NCBI RefSeq assembly: GCF_009451885.1
Contig: NZ_WIAO01000001.1
Coordinates: forward strand, 1 to 64,000
From: Glycomyces albidus
Lineage (GTDB): Bacteria; Actinomycetota; Actinomycetes; Mycobacteriales; Micromonosporaceae
Direction of reading: 5' to 3'
Length of the DNA stretch: 64,000 nt
The notes below the pieces were generated by a model. It had not been told where the DNA came from. It searched no databases and saw only the letters and a list, made by a program, of their open reading frames with translations. Each line of letters opens with the position of its first letter. Position 1 is the stretch's first letter. Below are positions 57,014-64,000 of this stretch, piece after piece. A program made the position numbers and the translations under genes.

Positions 57014-57916
57014 TCAGCCCTTGACCGCGCCGCCCAGGCCGGCGCTGGACAGGAACAGGCGCTGGAAGACCAGGAACAGCCCGATCGGGATGAGCGAGGA
57101 GATCGCCAGCGCGGCGAGGAAGACGTCGAGCTCGACGAACTGCTGGAGGGCCGGCAGGCGCACCGACAGCGGCTGGAGCGCCGGGTCGGGGAGGACGAGC
57201 ATCGGCCACAGGAAGTCCTTCCAGGACGCGATGACGGCGAAGACCGACACGACCCCGATGACCGGGCGCGACATGGGCAGGACGATGGACCAGAACAGGC
57301 GGTAGGGTCCGGCGCCGTCCACTCTGGCCGCTTCGAAGACCTCCCGGGGGAGGTTGGCGAAGAACCGCTGCATGAGCAGGACGTTGAAGGCGTTGGCGCC
57401 GGCGGGGAGCCACACGGCCCAGAACGTGTTGAGCATGGAGGTGCCGACCACGGGCGGGTCGAGGATCGTCAGGTAGAGCGGGACGAGCAGGACCACGCTG
57501 GGCACGAACAGGGTCGCCAGGACCGCGCCGGAGACGTACCGGCCGATGCGGGGGCGCAGGACCGCGAGCGCGTACCCGCCGGTGGCGGCGACCAGGAGCT
57601 GGACGGCCCAGGAGCCGGCGGCGAGGGCGATCGTGTTGAGGAAGTACTTGTCGATCTCGACGCGGGTCCACGCCTCGGTGAGGTTGGCGAGGTCGATGCC
57701 GCCCGGCCACAGCGACATGGGGTGGCGCAGGGTGTCCTGGGTGGGCGTGACGGCGGCCTTGGCGAGCCAGAGCATGGGCCCGAGGCCGGCGACGGCGAGG
57801 GCCGCCAGGAGCAGGCCGTGCAGGATCCGGATGCTCCAGCGGACGCTGGGGCGCTTGCGGTCGGTGGGGGCCAGGAGCCCCCGGTCCGCGGTGGGCTTCT
57901 CGGCGGCGGTCGCCAT
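57014..57916 (-). CDS. Carbohydrate ABC transporter permease (MalG type)
   Basis: 300 residues; its ATG overlaps the stop of the other permease (TGATG). Six membrane helices and the EAA loop EVFEAARVDGAGPYRLFWSI, with the G and D residues contacting the ATPase. This is the second membrane subunit of a CUT1 sugar importer. No ATPase gene is present in the cluster, so the transporter probably uses a shared MsiK-type ATPase encoded elsewhere, as in Streptomyces. Last gene of the operon. Confidence 0.92.
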   Translation of the reverse strand: MATAAEKPTADRGLLAPTDRKRPSVRWSIRILHGLLLAALAVAGLGPMLWLAKAAVTPTQDTLRHPMSLWPGGIDLANLTEAWTRVEIDKYFLNTIALAAGSWAVQLLVAATGGYALAVLRPRIGRYVSGAVLATLFVPSVVLLVPLYLTILDPPVVGTSMLNTFWAVWLPAGANAFNVLLMQRFFANLPREVFEAARVDGAGPYRLFWSIVLPMSRPVIGVVSVFAVIASWKDFLWPMLVLPDPALQPLSVRLPALQQFVELDVFLAALAISSLIPIGLFLVFQRLFLSSAGLGGAVKG

Positions 57917-58878
57917 CAGCTGCTCCAGGATCGGGTGAGTCGGAAGTACAGCATGGAGAAGGCGGCGAGGACGACCGCGAGCATGAGGCTCAGGGCGGCC
58001 GCGGCGCCGTAGTCGCCGCCGAGGGAGTTGGTGAACGCGTACCGGTAGATGAGCAGCAGGAGCGTCAGCGTCCGGTTCGCGGGGCCGCCGTCGGTGAACA
58101 GGAACGGCTCGAGGAAGACCTGCGCGGTGCCGATGATCTGGAGGATGAAGGTGATCAGCAGGACGCCGCGCAGCTGCGGGAGCGTGATGTGCCAGAGCTT
58201 GCGCCAGACGCCGGCGCCGTCGATCTCGGCGGCCTCGTAGAGGCTCGGGTCGACGCCGACGAGGGCGGCGAGGTAGATGATCACGGTGCCGCCGGCGGCG
58301 GCCCAGGTGGCCTCGAGGACCAGGGAGGGCATGACGGCGCCGGAGTCCTGGAGCCAGGCGACCGGGCCGAGCCCGAACCAGGCGAGGACGGTGTTGAAGA
58401 CCCCGTCCTCGCCGGCGTCGTAGAACAGCTTCCACAGCAGGACGGCCACGACCGGCGGGACGACCACCGGCAGGTAGGCGAGGGCGGAGAACAGGCCGCG
58501 GAGCCGGCGGACCTCGCTCATGAGGATCGCGGCCACGAGCGGGACCGGGTACCCGAAGACGAGGGCCAGGAGCGCGAAGTACCCGGTGTTCTGGACCGCC
58601 GTCCACAGCAGCGGGTCGGCGAAGACCTGCTGGAAGTTGGCGAATCCCACGAAGACGGGGTCCGTGACCAGGTTGGTGCGCTGGAAGCTCATGACGACGG
58701 CGCGTCCGATGGGGAGCCAGGAGAAGACGCCGAAGACGATGAGCATGGGCGCCAGGAAGACCAGGGTCGGGAGGCCTCCGCGGGCGCGGGCGAGTGCGGA
58801 GCCGGGCCGGCCGGGCCGGGCCGCGGTGCGCGGCCCGGTCCGGCTCCCGGTGTCGGGGCGGGTGTCGGTGGTGGTCAT
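57916..58878 (-). CDS. Carbohydrate ABC transporter permease (MalF type)
   Basis: 320 residues with six membrane helices after a short basic N-terminus. The EAA loop is SLYEAAEIDGAGVWRKLWHI and the C-terminal NRTLTLLLLIYRYAF segment is typical of CUT1 MalF-like subunits. It forms the membrane channel with the overlapping downstream permease. The binding protein gene ends 9 bases upstream, consistent with a single operon. Confidence 0.92.
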   Translation of the reverse strand: MTTTDTRPDTGSRTGPRTAARPGRPGSALARARGGLPTLVFLAPMLIVFGVFSWLPIGRAVVMSFQRTNLVTDPVFVGFANFQQVFADPLLWTAVQNTGYFALLALVFGYPVPLVAAILMSEVRRLRGLFSALAYLPVVVPPVVAVLLWKLFYDAGEDGVFNTVLAWFGLGPVAWLQDSGAVMPSLVLEATWAAAGGTVIIYLAALVGVDPSLYEAAEIDGAGVWRKLWHITLPQLRGVLLITFILQIIGTAQVFLEPFLFTDGGPANRTLTLLLLIYRYAFTNSLGGDYGAAAALSLMLAVVLAAFSMLYFRLTRSWSS

Positions 58879-58887
58879 CGGGGTGCC

Positions 58888-60237
58888 TTAGGCGGCGGCG
58901 TCCATGGCGGCCTGGGCTTCGGCCTGGGCCGTCTCCAGGAGCGCGTCGATGTCGGCGTTCTCGTCGGTCAGGATGGTCTGGACGACGGTGTCGAGCACCC
59001 CGTAGACCTCCTGGGTGGCGGTGACGGGTTCGGTGAGCAGGGGCTGGTCGAACACCTGGGAGGTGTAGGGGGCCATCTGCTCGACGGGGACGTTGACGTA
59101 CTCGGCGATCCAGCCCTGCTGCTCGTCGTAGGTGGCCTTGTCGAACACGGGCAGCTCGGGGGCGCCGACGGGCTGACCGGTCTCGGCTTTGACCTCGGCG
59201 TCGGCGACGGCGGCGGCCTCGTCGGTGAGCTTCTCCATGTAGTAGAAGTCGATCCAGGCGACCGCGGCCTCCTGCTCGGCGGGTTCGGCGTTCGGGCTGA
59301 CGGCAGCGAGGGTGCCGCCGCCGAGGACGCCGGCGTCGGGCGAGTCGGCGAGCGGGAGCACGGTCAGGCCGTAGTCGTCGGGGTTGAGGCCGTTCTGGGT
59401 GAAGAGGTTGCCGTAGTTGCCGCCGCCGGAGACGTACATGCCGATGCGGCCGGAGGCGAAGTCCTGGTTGATGCCGGCCCAGTCGTACTGGAGGGTGTCG
59501 CCCATGGAGTCGTCCTCCCAGCGCATCGCCTGGAGCTGCTCGAGGGCCTGGCGCATCTGCGGGGTGTCGATGGTGGCGGTGCCGCCGTCCTCGGTGCGGC
59601 CGCCGAGGGCGTTGACGACGGTGGTGAGGATCCAGCCGCCGGTGTTGTCGTTGGTCATCACCGCGTAGCCGGCCTCGCCGGTGGCCTCGCTGATCTGCTT
59701 CGCGGCGGCCTGGACCTCGGCCCAGGTGGTCGGCGGGGCGTCGGGGTCGAGCCCGGCGGCCTCGAACAGGGTCCGGTTGTAGTGGAGGCCCTGGCCGTAG
59801 GCGGAGATCGGGATAGCCCACATGTTCCCGTCGGCGTCCTCGCCGGCGGCGGCGATGTTGGGGTTGAAGGCGTCGCGGTACGGGAGGTCGGCGGTGTAGT
59901 CGCCGATGTCGGCGATCTGGCCGCGCTCGATGAGGCCGCGCCCGTCGGTGAAGGGGATGACGAACACGTCCGGGAGGGTGCCGCCGGCGAGCTGGGCGGT
60001 GAAGGTCCCGGCGGTCCAGGTGTACTCCTGGGTCTCCACGTCGATGTCGGGGTTGGCGTCCTCGAACTGGGCGACGCGGGCGTTGAACGCGTCGATGGCG
60101 TCCTGTTCGAGTCCGGCGTCGATGGTGACGGTGATGTGGGTCTTGCCGTCGTCGGGCCCGTCGTCGGTGCAGGCGGCGAGGGCGAGTGCCGCGAGGGCGG
60201 CCGCGGCCGTGGCGGCCGCTGTGCGAGAGGTTTGCAT
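58888..60237 (-). CDS. Sugar-binding lipoprotein of ABC importer
   Basis: 449 residues; AAGGAG lies about 7 bases before the ATG. The signal peptide ends in a lipobox (ALALAACTDD). The mature part is a cluster D/CUT1-type solute-binding protein: FNARVAQFEDANPDIDVETQ, GTFTAQLAGGTLPDVFVIPF, GLHYNRTLFEAAGLDPDAPP and the IGMYVSGGGNYGN hinge region. It captures oligosaccharides, most likely maltose-type or alpha-glucosides given the neighbouring GH13 gene, and delivers them to the two permeases. Confidence 0.92.
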   Translation of the reverse strand: MQTSRTAAATAAAALAALALAACTDDGPDDGKTHITVTIDAGLEQDAIDAFNARVAQFEDANPDIDVETQEYTWTAGTFTAQLAGGTLPDVFVIPFTDGRGLIERGQIADIGDYTADLPYRDAFNPNIAAAGEDADGNMWAIPISAYGQGLHYNRTLFEAAGLDPDAPPTTWAEVQAAAKQISEATGEAGYAVMTNDNTGGWILTTVVNALGGRTEDGGTATIDTPQMRQALEQLQAMRWEDDSMGDTLQYDWAGINQDFASGRIGMYVSGGGNYGNLFTQNGLNPDDYGLTVLPLADSPDAGVLGGGTLAAVSPNAEPAEQEAAVAWIDFYYMEKLTDEAAAVADAEVKAETGQPVGAPELPVFDKATYDEQQGWIAEYVNVPVEQMAPYTSQVFDQPLLTEPVTATQEVYGVLDTVVQTILTDENADIDALLETAQAEAQAAMDAAA

Positions 60238-60280
60238 CGTTGCTCCTTGTCGGTTCCAGTGGGTCGGAGGGGTTGCGCGG

Positions 60281-61912
60281 TCAGTCCCGCAGCCACGCGG
60301 CGGTGTCGCCGGGCAGGCGGCCGTCCTCGAGCGGGGCGCTGGCGAGCAGCACCTCGGTGTGGGCGGGCAGTGCCGCTGGGGCGTCGCCGAAGTTGACGAC
60401 GCAGGTCAGGTCCTCGCCTCGCCGGAAGGCGAGGACGCCGGGCGCGGTGTCGGTCCAGGCGAAGCCGCCGGTGCGCAGTGCGGGTTCGCTGCGGCGCAGG
60501 CGGATCGCTTCGCGGTAGAGCGACAGGAAGGAGTCCGGGTCGGTCTCCTGGAGGGCGGCGGCGCGGCTGCCCCAGCCGGCGGGCTGGGGCAGCCAGGGGG
60601 GAGCGCCGTTCGTGTTGAAGCCGTAGGTGGGGCCGTCGGGGGTCCACGGGAGGGGGACGCGGCAGCCGTCGCGGCCGGGGTCGACGCCGCCGGTGCGGAA
60701 GTGCATGGGGTCCTGGCGGGCGCCGTCGGGGAGGTCTTCGACTTCGGGGAGGCCCAGCTCGTCGCCTTGGTAGACGTAGAGGACGCCGGGGAGGGCGGCG
60801 GTGAGCAGGGCGGCGGCGCGGGCGCGGCGGGCGCCGAGCGCGAGGTCGGTGGGGGTGCCGAAGCGCTTGGCGGCGAAGGCGAAGGAGGAGTCCTCGCGGC
60901 CGTAGCGGGTGACGGGGCGGGTGACGTCGTGGTTGGACAGGACCCAGGTGGGCGGGGCGCCGACGCTCGCGTGGGCGGCGAGGGTGGAGCGGATGGACTC
61001 GGCGAGGGCGGCGTCGTCCCAGGGGCGGGTCATGAAGTCGAAGTTGAAGGCCATGTGCATCTCGTCGTCGCGGAGGTAGCGCACGAACCGGTCGGTGTCC
61101 TCGAGCCAGACCTCGCCGACGAGGAGGCGGGGTTCGGCGTAGGAGTCGGCGACCTTGCGCCAGCCGCGGTAGACGTCGTGGAGCTCGTCGCGGTCGAGGT
61201 GCGGGTGGGTGCCGGGTTCGTGGTGCTCCCCCACCTCGGGCAGGTCGGGGTCCTTGGCGATGAGGGCCGCCGAGTCGATGCGGATGCCGGCGACACCGCG
61301 GTCGTACCAGAACCGCAGGACCGCTTCGTGTTCGGCGACGACGTCGGGGTGGTTCCAGTTGAGGTCGGGCTGGGCGGCGTCGAACAGGTGGAGGTACCAC
61401 TGGCCGGGCCGCCCGTCGGGGTCCTGGACCCGGGTCCAGGTGTCGCCGCCGAAGCTGGAGGTCCAGCGGGTGGGCATCTCGTCGCCGCCGGGGCCCTTGC
61501 CGTCGCGGAACCAGAACCGGTCGCGGGCGCCGGGGACGCCGGCGAGCGCGTCCTGGAACCAGGGGTGCTGGGAGGAGACGTGGTTGGGGACGACGTCGAC
61601 GATGGTGCGGATGCCGAGGGCGAGGGCGTCGGCGATGAGGGCCTCGGCGTCGACGAGGGTGCCGTACGCGGGGTCGATCTGCCGGTAGTCGGCGACGTCG
61701 TAGCCGCCGTCGGCCTGGGGCGAGCGGTACCAGGGGGTGAACCAGAGCGCGTCGACGCCGAGCGCGGCGAGGTAGGGCAGGCGCTCGCGCACGCCGGCGA
61801 GGTCGCCGGTGCCGTCGCCGTCGGCGTCGGCGAAGCTGCGCGGGTAGACCTGGTAGATCACCGCGTTCCGCCACCATTCGGGGGCGGTCGCGGGCTGCTG
61901 TCGCGCGTGCAA
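60281..61912 (-). CDS. GH13 alpha-glucosidase
   Basis: 543 residues from a TTG at 61912, chosen because GGAG lies 6 bases before it and no ATG/GTG fits. GH13 regions: I DVVPNHVSSQHPWF; II GIRIDSAALIA (nucleophile D); III LLVGEVWLED (acid/base E); IV VLSNHDVTRP (stabilising D). The block DGCRVPLPW is typical of oligo-1,6- or alpha-1,4-glucosidases. No signal peptide, so it hydrolyses imported oligosaccharides. First gene of the importer operon. Confidence 0.92.
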   Translation of the reverse strand: MHARQQPATAPEWWRNAVIYQVYPRSFADADGDGTGDLAGVRERLPYLAALGVDALWFTPWYRSPQADGGYDVADYRQIDPAYGTLVDAEALIADALALGIRTIVDVVPNHVSSQHPWFQDALAGVPGARDRFWFRDGKGPGGDEMPTRWTSSFGGDTWTRVQDPDGRPGQWYLHLFDAAQPDLNWNHPDVVAEHEAVLRFWYDRGVAGIRIDSAALIAKDPDLPEVGEHHEPGTHPHLDRDELHDVYRGWRKVADSYAEPRLLVGEVWLEDTDRFVRYLRDDEMHMAFNFDFMTRPWDDAALAESIRSTLAAHASVGAPPTWVLSNHDVTRPVTRYGREDSSFAFAAKRFGTPTDLALGARRARAAALLTAALPGVLYVYQGDELGLPEVEDLPDGARQDPMHFRTGGVDPGRDGCRVPLPWTPDGPTYGFNTNGAPPWLPQPAGWGSRAAALQETDPDSFLSLYREAIRLRRSEPALRTGGFAWTDTAPGVLAFRRGEDLTCVVNFGDAPAALPAHTEVLLASAPLEDGRLPGDTAAWLRD

Positions 61913-61982
61913 TGTGGCTCCGTTTCCGTGGGAGGGCGCTGAAACGAGGGGGCAGGGCAGGGTGAATGCCCAGCACATGCTA

Positions 61983-61998
61983 GGTTTAGCGCTATACC
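61983..61998. promoter_or_regulatory. LacI operator at the GH13 promoter
   Basis: GGTTTAGCGCTATACC, palindromic at 14 of 16 positions with the GCGC core, just downstream of the -10 box of the operon. The adjacent divergent LacI gene is the obvious candidate regulator. Confidence 0.75.
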
Positions 61999-62007
61999 TT
62001 GATCGGT

Positions 62008-62037
62008 AGCGTAGACGACGGATGTCAGACTTGTCAA
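62008..62037 (-). promoter_or_regulatory. Promoter of the GH13-ABC operon
   Basis: On the minus strand, TTGACA (62032-62037) and TACGCT (62008-62013) with an 18-bp spacer. It reads toward the GH13 gene and lies in the gap shared with the divergent lacI. Confidence 0.75.
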
Positions 62038-62081
62038 CGGCGGGTGTCCGGTAACCGCTCGCCCGATGGAGAGGAGCCCCC

Positions 62082-63107
62082 TTGGGCGTCACGCTGAAGG
62101 ACATCGCGGCCGAGGCCGGCGTCAGCCTCATGACCGTGTCCAACGTGGTCAACGGGAAGCAGGCCCGGGTCTCCGCGGCCACGCGCGAGCGGATCATGCG
62201 CATCGTCAAGGAGCGCGGGTACGTCCCCAGTGCTTCGGCGCGCAGCCTCGCCGCGCGCTCCTCGCGGCTGGTCGGCCTCCTCGTGCCCGCCGTCGGCGAG
62301 TCGAGCCTGACGATCGACCCGCACACCGTCGAGGTCGTCGGCATGCTCGAACGCGAGCTGCGGCGGCTGGACTACCACCTGATGCTCCGGGGCATCTCCC
62401 GCCACGGCGAGATCACCGAGGCCCTGCGGTCGTGGAACCTCGACGGCGCGGTCCTGCTGGGCTTCAACGACGTCGTCATCGACCGGCTCACCGCCGACGA
62501 CGTCGGCGGCGTGGCGCTGGTGGCCATGGACTCCTACTCGGCCAACCCGCTCGCGCTCGAAGTGCGCTCCGACGACTTCGGCGGCGCCGAGCTCGCCACC
62601 CGGCACCTCGTCGGCCTCGGCCACCGCCGCATCGCCTTCGCCGGGCCCGCGTTCTCGGCCACCGGCGTCGTCCGCCGCCGCTTCGAGGGCTACCGGAAGG
62701 TCCTGGCCGAGCACGGGATCGCCTTCGACCCGGACCTCGTGTCCGAAGTGGAGACCACGCACGCGGACGGCCTCGCGTACGGGCGGCGCCTGCCCCGGGA
62801 GCACCCCGACGTCACCGCCGTGTTCACCACCGCCGACATCCTCGCGATCGGCCTCATCGAGGGACTGGCGGCCGCGGGGAGGTCGGTGCCCGGGGACGTG
62901 TCCGTGGTCGGCTACGACAACGCCGACCTCGCGGTCTACGTGACCCCCAAGCTCACCACCGTGGCCCAGGACCTGCCCGGCAAGGCCGCCGAGGCGGTCC
63001 GGCTCATGATGGACCGCCTCGCCGGCAAGGAGCGCCCCGCCCAGGCCGTCTCACTGGACGTGGCCCTCATCGAACGCGGCACCGCCGGCCCTCCGCCGGA
63101 GCGCTGA
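62082..63107 (+). CDS. LacI-family repressor of the sugar operon
   Basis: 341 residues from a TTG at 62082, preceded by GAGAGGAG. HTH: VTLKDIAAEAGVSLMTVSNV, VNGKQARVSAATRERIMRIV, with the hinge helix SASARSLAARSS. The periplasmic-binding-like domain has HLVGLGHRRIAFAGPAFSAT and VFTTADILAIGLIEGLAAAG. It is divergent from the GH13 gene and should bind the palindrome at 61983. An oligosaccharide or glucose derivative is the probable inducer. Confidence 0.93.
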   Translation: MGVTLKDIAAEAGVSLMTVSNVVNGKQARVSAATRERIMRIVKERGYVPSASARSLAARSSRLVGLLVPAVGESSLTIDPHTVEVVGMLERELRRLDYHLMLRGISRHGEITEALRSWNLDGAVLLGFNDVVIDRLTADDVGGVALVAMDSYSANPLALEVRSDDFGGAELATRHLVGLGHRRIAFAGPAFSATGVVRRRFEGYRKVLAEHGIAFDPDLVSEVETTHADGLAYGRRLPREHPDVTAVFTTADILAIGLIEGLAAAGRSVPGDVSVVGYDNADLAVYVTPKLTTVAQDLPGKAAEAVRLMMDRLAGKERPAQAVSLDVALIERGTAGPPPER

Positions 63108-63239
63108 CCAGGGGCAAAACCTCCTTCGGATGTCGGATCGCCGACACCTGCCGGTCGGCATGGCGATAGGTGTGAACCTGTGCCCGGAAGGTCGCGCTGC
63201 GTGGCCGAAATCGGGGCGGGCTCCGGGGCCCGCGCTGCG

Positions 63240-63245
63240 TAATCT
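63240..63245 (+). promoter_or_regulatory. -10 box, leaderless start of Cys-repeat protein
   Basis: TAATCT, six bases, GTG at 63252. Confidence 0.6.
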
Positions 63246-63251
63246 GAGCCG

Positions 63252-63950
63252 GTGAACGCAGAAACCTCGTCCGTGAACTGGAAGAAGACCGGTTGGCTCG
63301 CCGGCGCCCTCGCCGCCGTCGGGGGCATCGTGGCGCTCCTCGCCAACCTCACCACGATCGCCGGATGGCTCGGCTACGGTCCCGAGTCCGGGGGCGAGGG
63401 CACGACCGTCGCGGCGCAGTACGTCAAGGACTGCGAGGACGACGGCTACACCCGGGAGCAGTGCCAGGCCTCGCGCGACCTCGACCCCTCGCCCGAGTGG
63501 ACCGGGAAGCTCTACGAGCAGGGCGAGGGCACCCAGGATCCCACCGGCGACCCGGACCCCGGCGGCGGCGGCGACCCCGGACCGACCGAGGGCCCGGATC
63601 CGCGGGAGGTCTACGTCGAGGAGTGCGAAGAGGACGGCAACCCCCAGATCGACTGCGAGTTCTCCTGGGAGTACGACCCGGAGGGCGTCTGGAGGGGCGT
63701 CCTCTACACCCCCTACGACGCCTACATCCGCGAATGCGAGGCGGACGGCCACACCTTCGACGAATGCGACACCTCATGGCAGCACGACACGAGCACCGAG
63801 TGGTCCGGGCAGCTTGCACCCGCCCCGACCCCCTCGGAGTACGACGTGTACGTGCAGGAATGCCAGGACTACGGCGGCTACACGTGGGAGGAGTGCGACG
63901 GCTCCTGGTACCGCGACCCGAACAGCTACTGGTCGGGCCAGCTGTACTGA
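63252..63950 (+). CDS. Membrane-anchored protein with four two-cysteine repeats
   Basis: 232 residues from the GTG at 63252. A hydrophobic helix (~13-40) is followed by four copies of a ~33-residue unit: residues 56-88, 120-152, 157-189 and 199-232. Each reads roughly Y-V/I-x-E/D-C-E/Q-x-D/Y-G, then C nine or ten residues later, then S-W/R-x-x-D, then W-S/T/R-G-x-L. Cysteines are 61/71, 125/135, 162/172 and 204/215. Pro/Gly/Asp linkers separate some units. Probably each unit closes one disulfide outside the cell. I do not recognise this repeat; function unknown. Confidence 0.75.
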   Translation: MNAETSSVNWKKTGWLAGALAAVGGIVALLANLTTIAGWLGYGPESGGEGTTVAAQYVKDCEDDGYTREQCQASRDLDPSPEWTGKLYEQGEGTQDPTGDPDPGGGGDPGPTEGPDPREVYVEECEEDGNPQIDCEFSWEYDPEGVWRGVLYTPYDAYIRECEADGHTFDECDTSWQHDTSTEWSGQLAPAPTPSEYDVYVQECQDYGGYTWEECDGSWYRDPNSYWSGQLY

Positions 63951-64000
63951 CCCGCCTGTCAGATCCCGGTGCAGATTCCGGCGGGCCGCCGGGCTCACCC

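Noticed and set aside
1-64000. CRISPR arrays, tRNA or rRNA genes, and complete insertion sequences
   Set aside because: I saw no regularly spaced repeats, no cloverleaf-type T-loop patterns outside coding regions, and no transposase. A tRNAscan or ISfinder run would be needed to exclude them fully.

Overview
This window looks like chromosome of a very GC-rich actinobacterium. Third codon positions are almost always G or C. Two genes belong to the mycothiol-associated DinB/maleylpyruvate-isomerase type typical of Actinobacteria, and many genes start directly behind a TAnnnT -10 box in the leaderless arrangement common in that phylum. I cannot fix the genus; a Glycomyces- or Streptomyces-like lineage is a guess. 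I saw no rRNA, tRNA, CRISPR array, intact insertion sequence or prophage module. The window is mostly ordinary chromosome with short operons and a few decayed genes.

Layout. 0-12 kb: the end of a large LuxR-type regulator coupled to a second small HTH protein, an AraC-like regulator, a GT4 glycosyltransferase, several small membrane or conserved proteins (TrhA, DUF1992, DoxX behind twin palindromes), a frameshifted methyltransferase, a monooxygenase, a DinB protein and a zinc-finger coiled-coil protein whose promoter lies in an unusually AT-rich patch. 12-20 kb: a Nudix remnant, a quinone-oxidoreductase-like enzyme, a VOC protein, a rhomboid protease coupled to a small protein, an FKBP, a MoaD-like/beta-propeller pair, a lipoprotein HNH nuclease, and a frameshifted RBBP9-like hydrolase. 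20-27 kb: kinase-like ATPase plus nucleotidyltransferase, a MerR/aldo-keto reductase pair with a textbook MerR promoter, YjbQ, a stand-alone tyrosine recombinase, and an alkylation-repair operon (AdaA-AlkA fusion plus Ogt). 27-43 kb: a secreted coiled-coil/M15-like protein, two exonuclease III paralogues on either side of a large membrane protein, a DUF3516 helicase, an aminoglycoside-phosphotransferase-like protein, ArfB, a ProC-like protein and a medium-chain reductase. 43-53 kb: GH43, YigZ with an orphan response regulator, a zinc-ribbon peptide, LysR, a divergent MurA-type enzyme, PadR, a GntR-MFS pair, TetR and UppP. 53-64 kb: a secreted TAP-like peptidase, then a glucan/glucoside utilisation region: secreted GH16 with a ricin-type lectin domain, an ABC sugar importer (binding protein and two permeases), a GH13 alpha-glucosidase and a divergent LacI regulator, with LacI-type palindromes at both promoters. 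The last complete gene encodes a membrane-anchored protein with four copies of a short two-cysteine repeat that I do not recognise.

The strongest observations are the four-fold cysteine repeat protein, the window-wide TAnnnT-N6/7-start promoter grammar, two likely frameshifted genes, the MerR and LacI promoter architectures, and an apparent change of strand composition inside one gene near 12.8 kb. All gene calls are from reading the sequence; no database search was possible.
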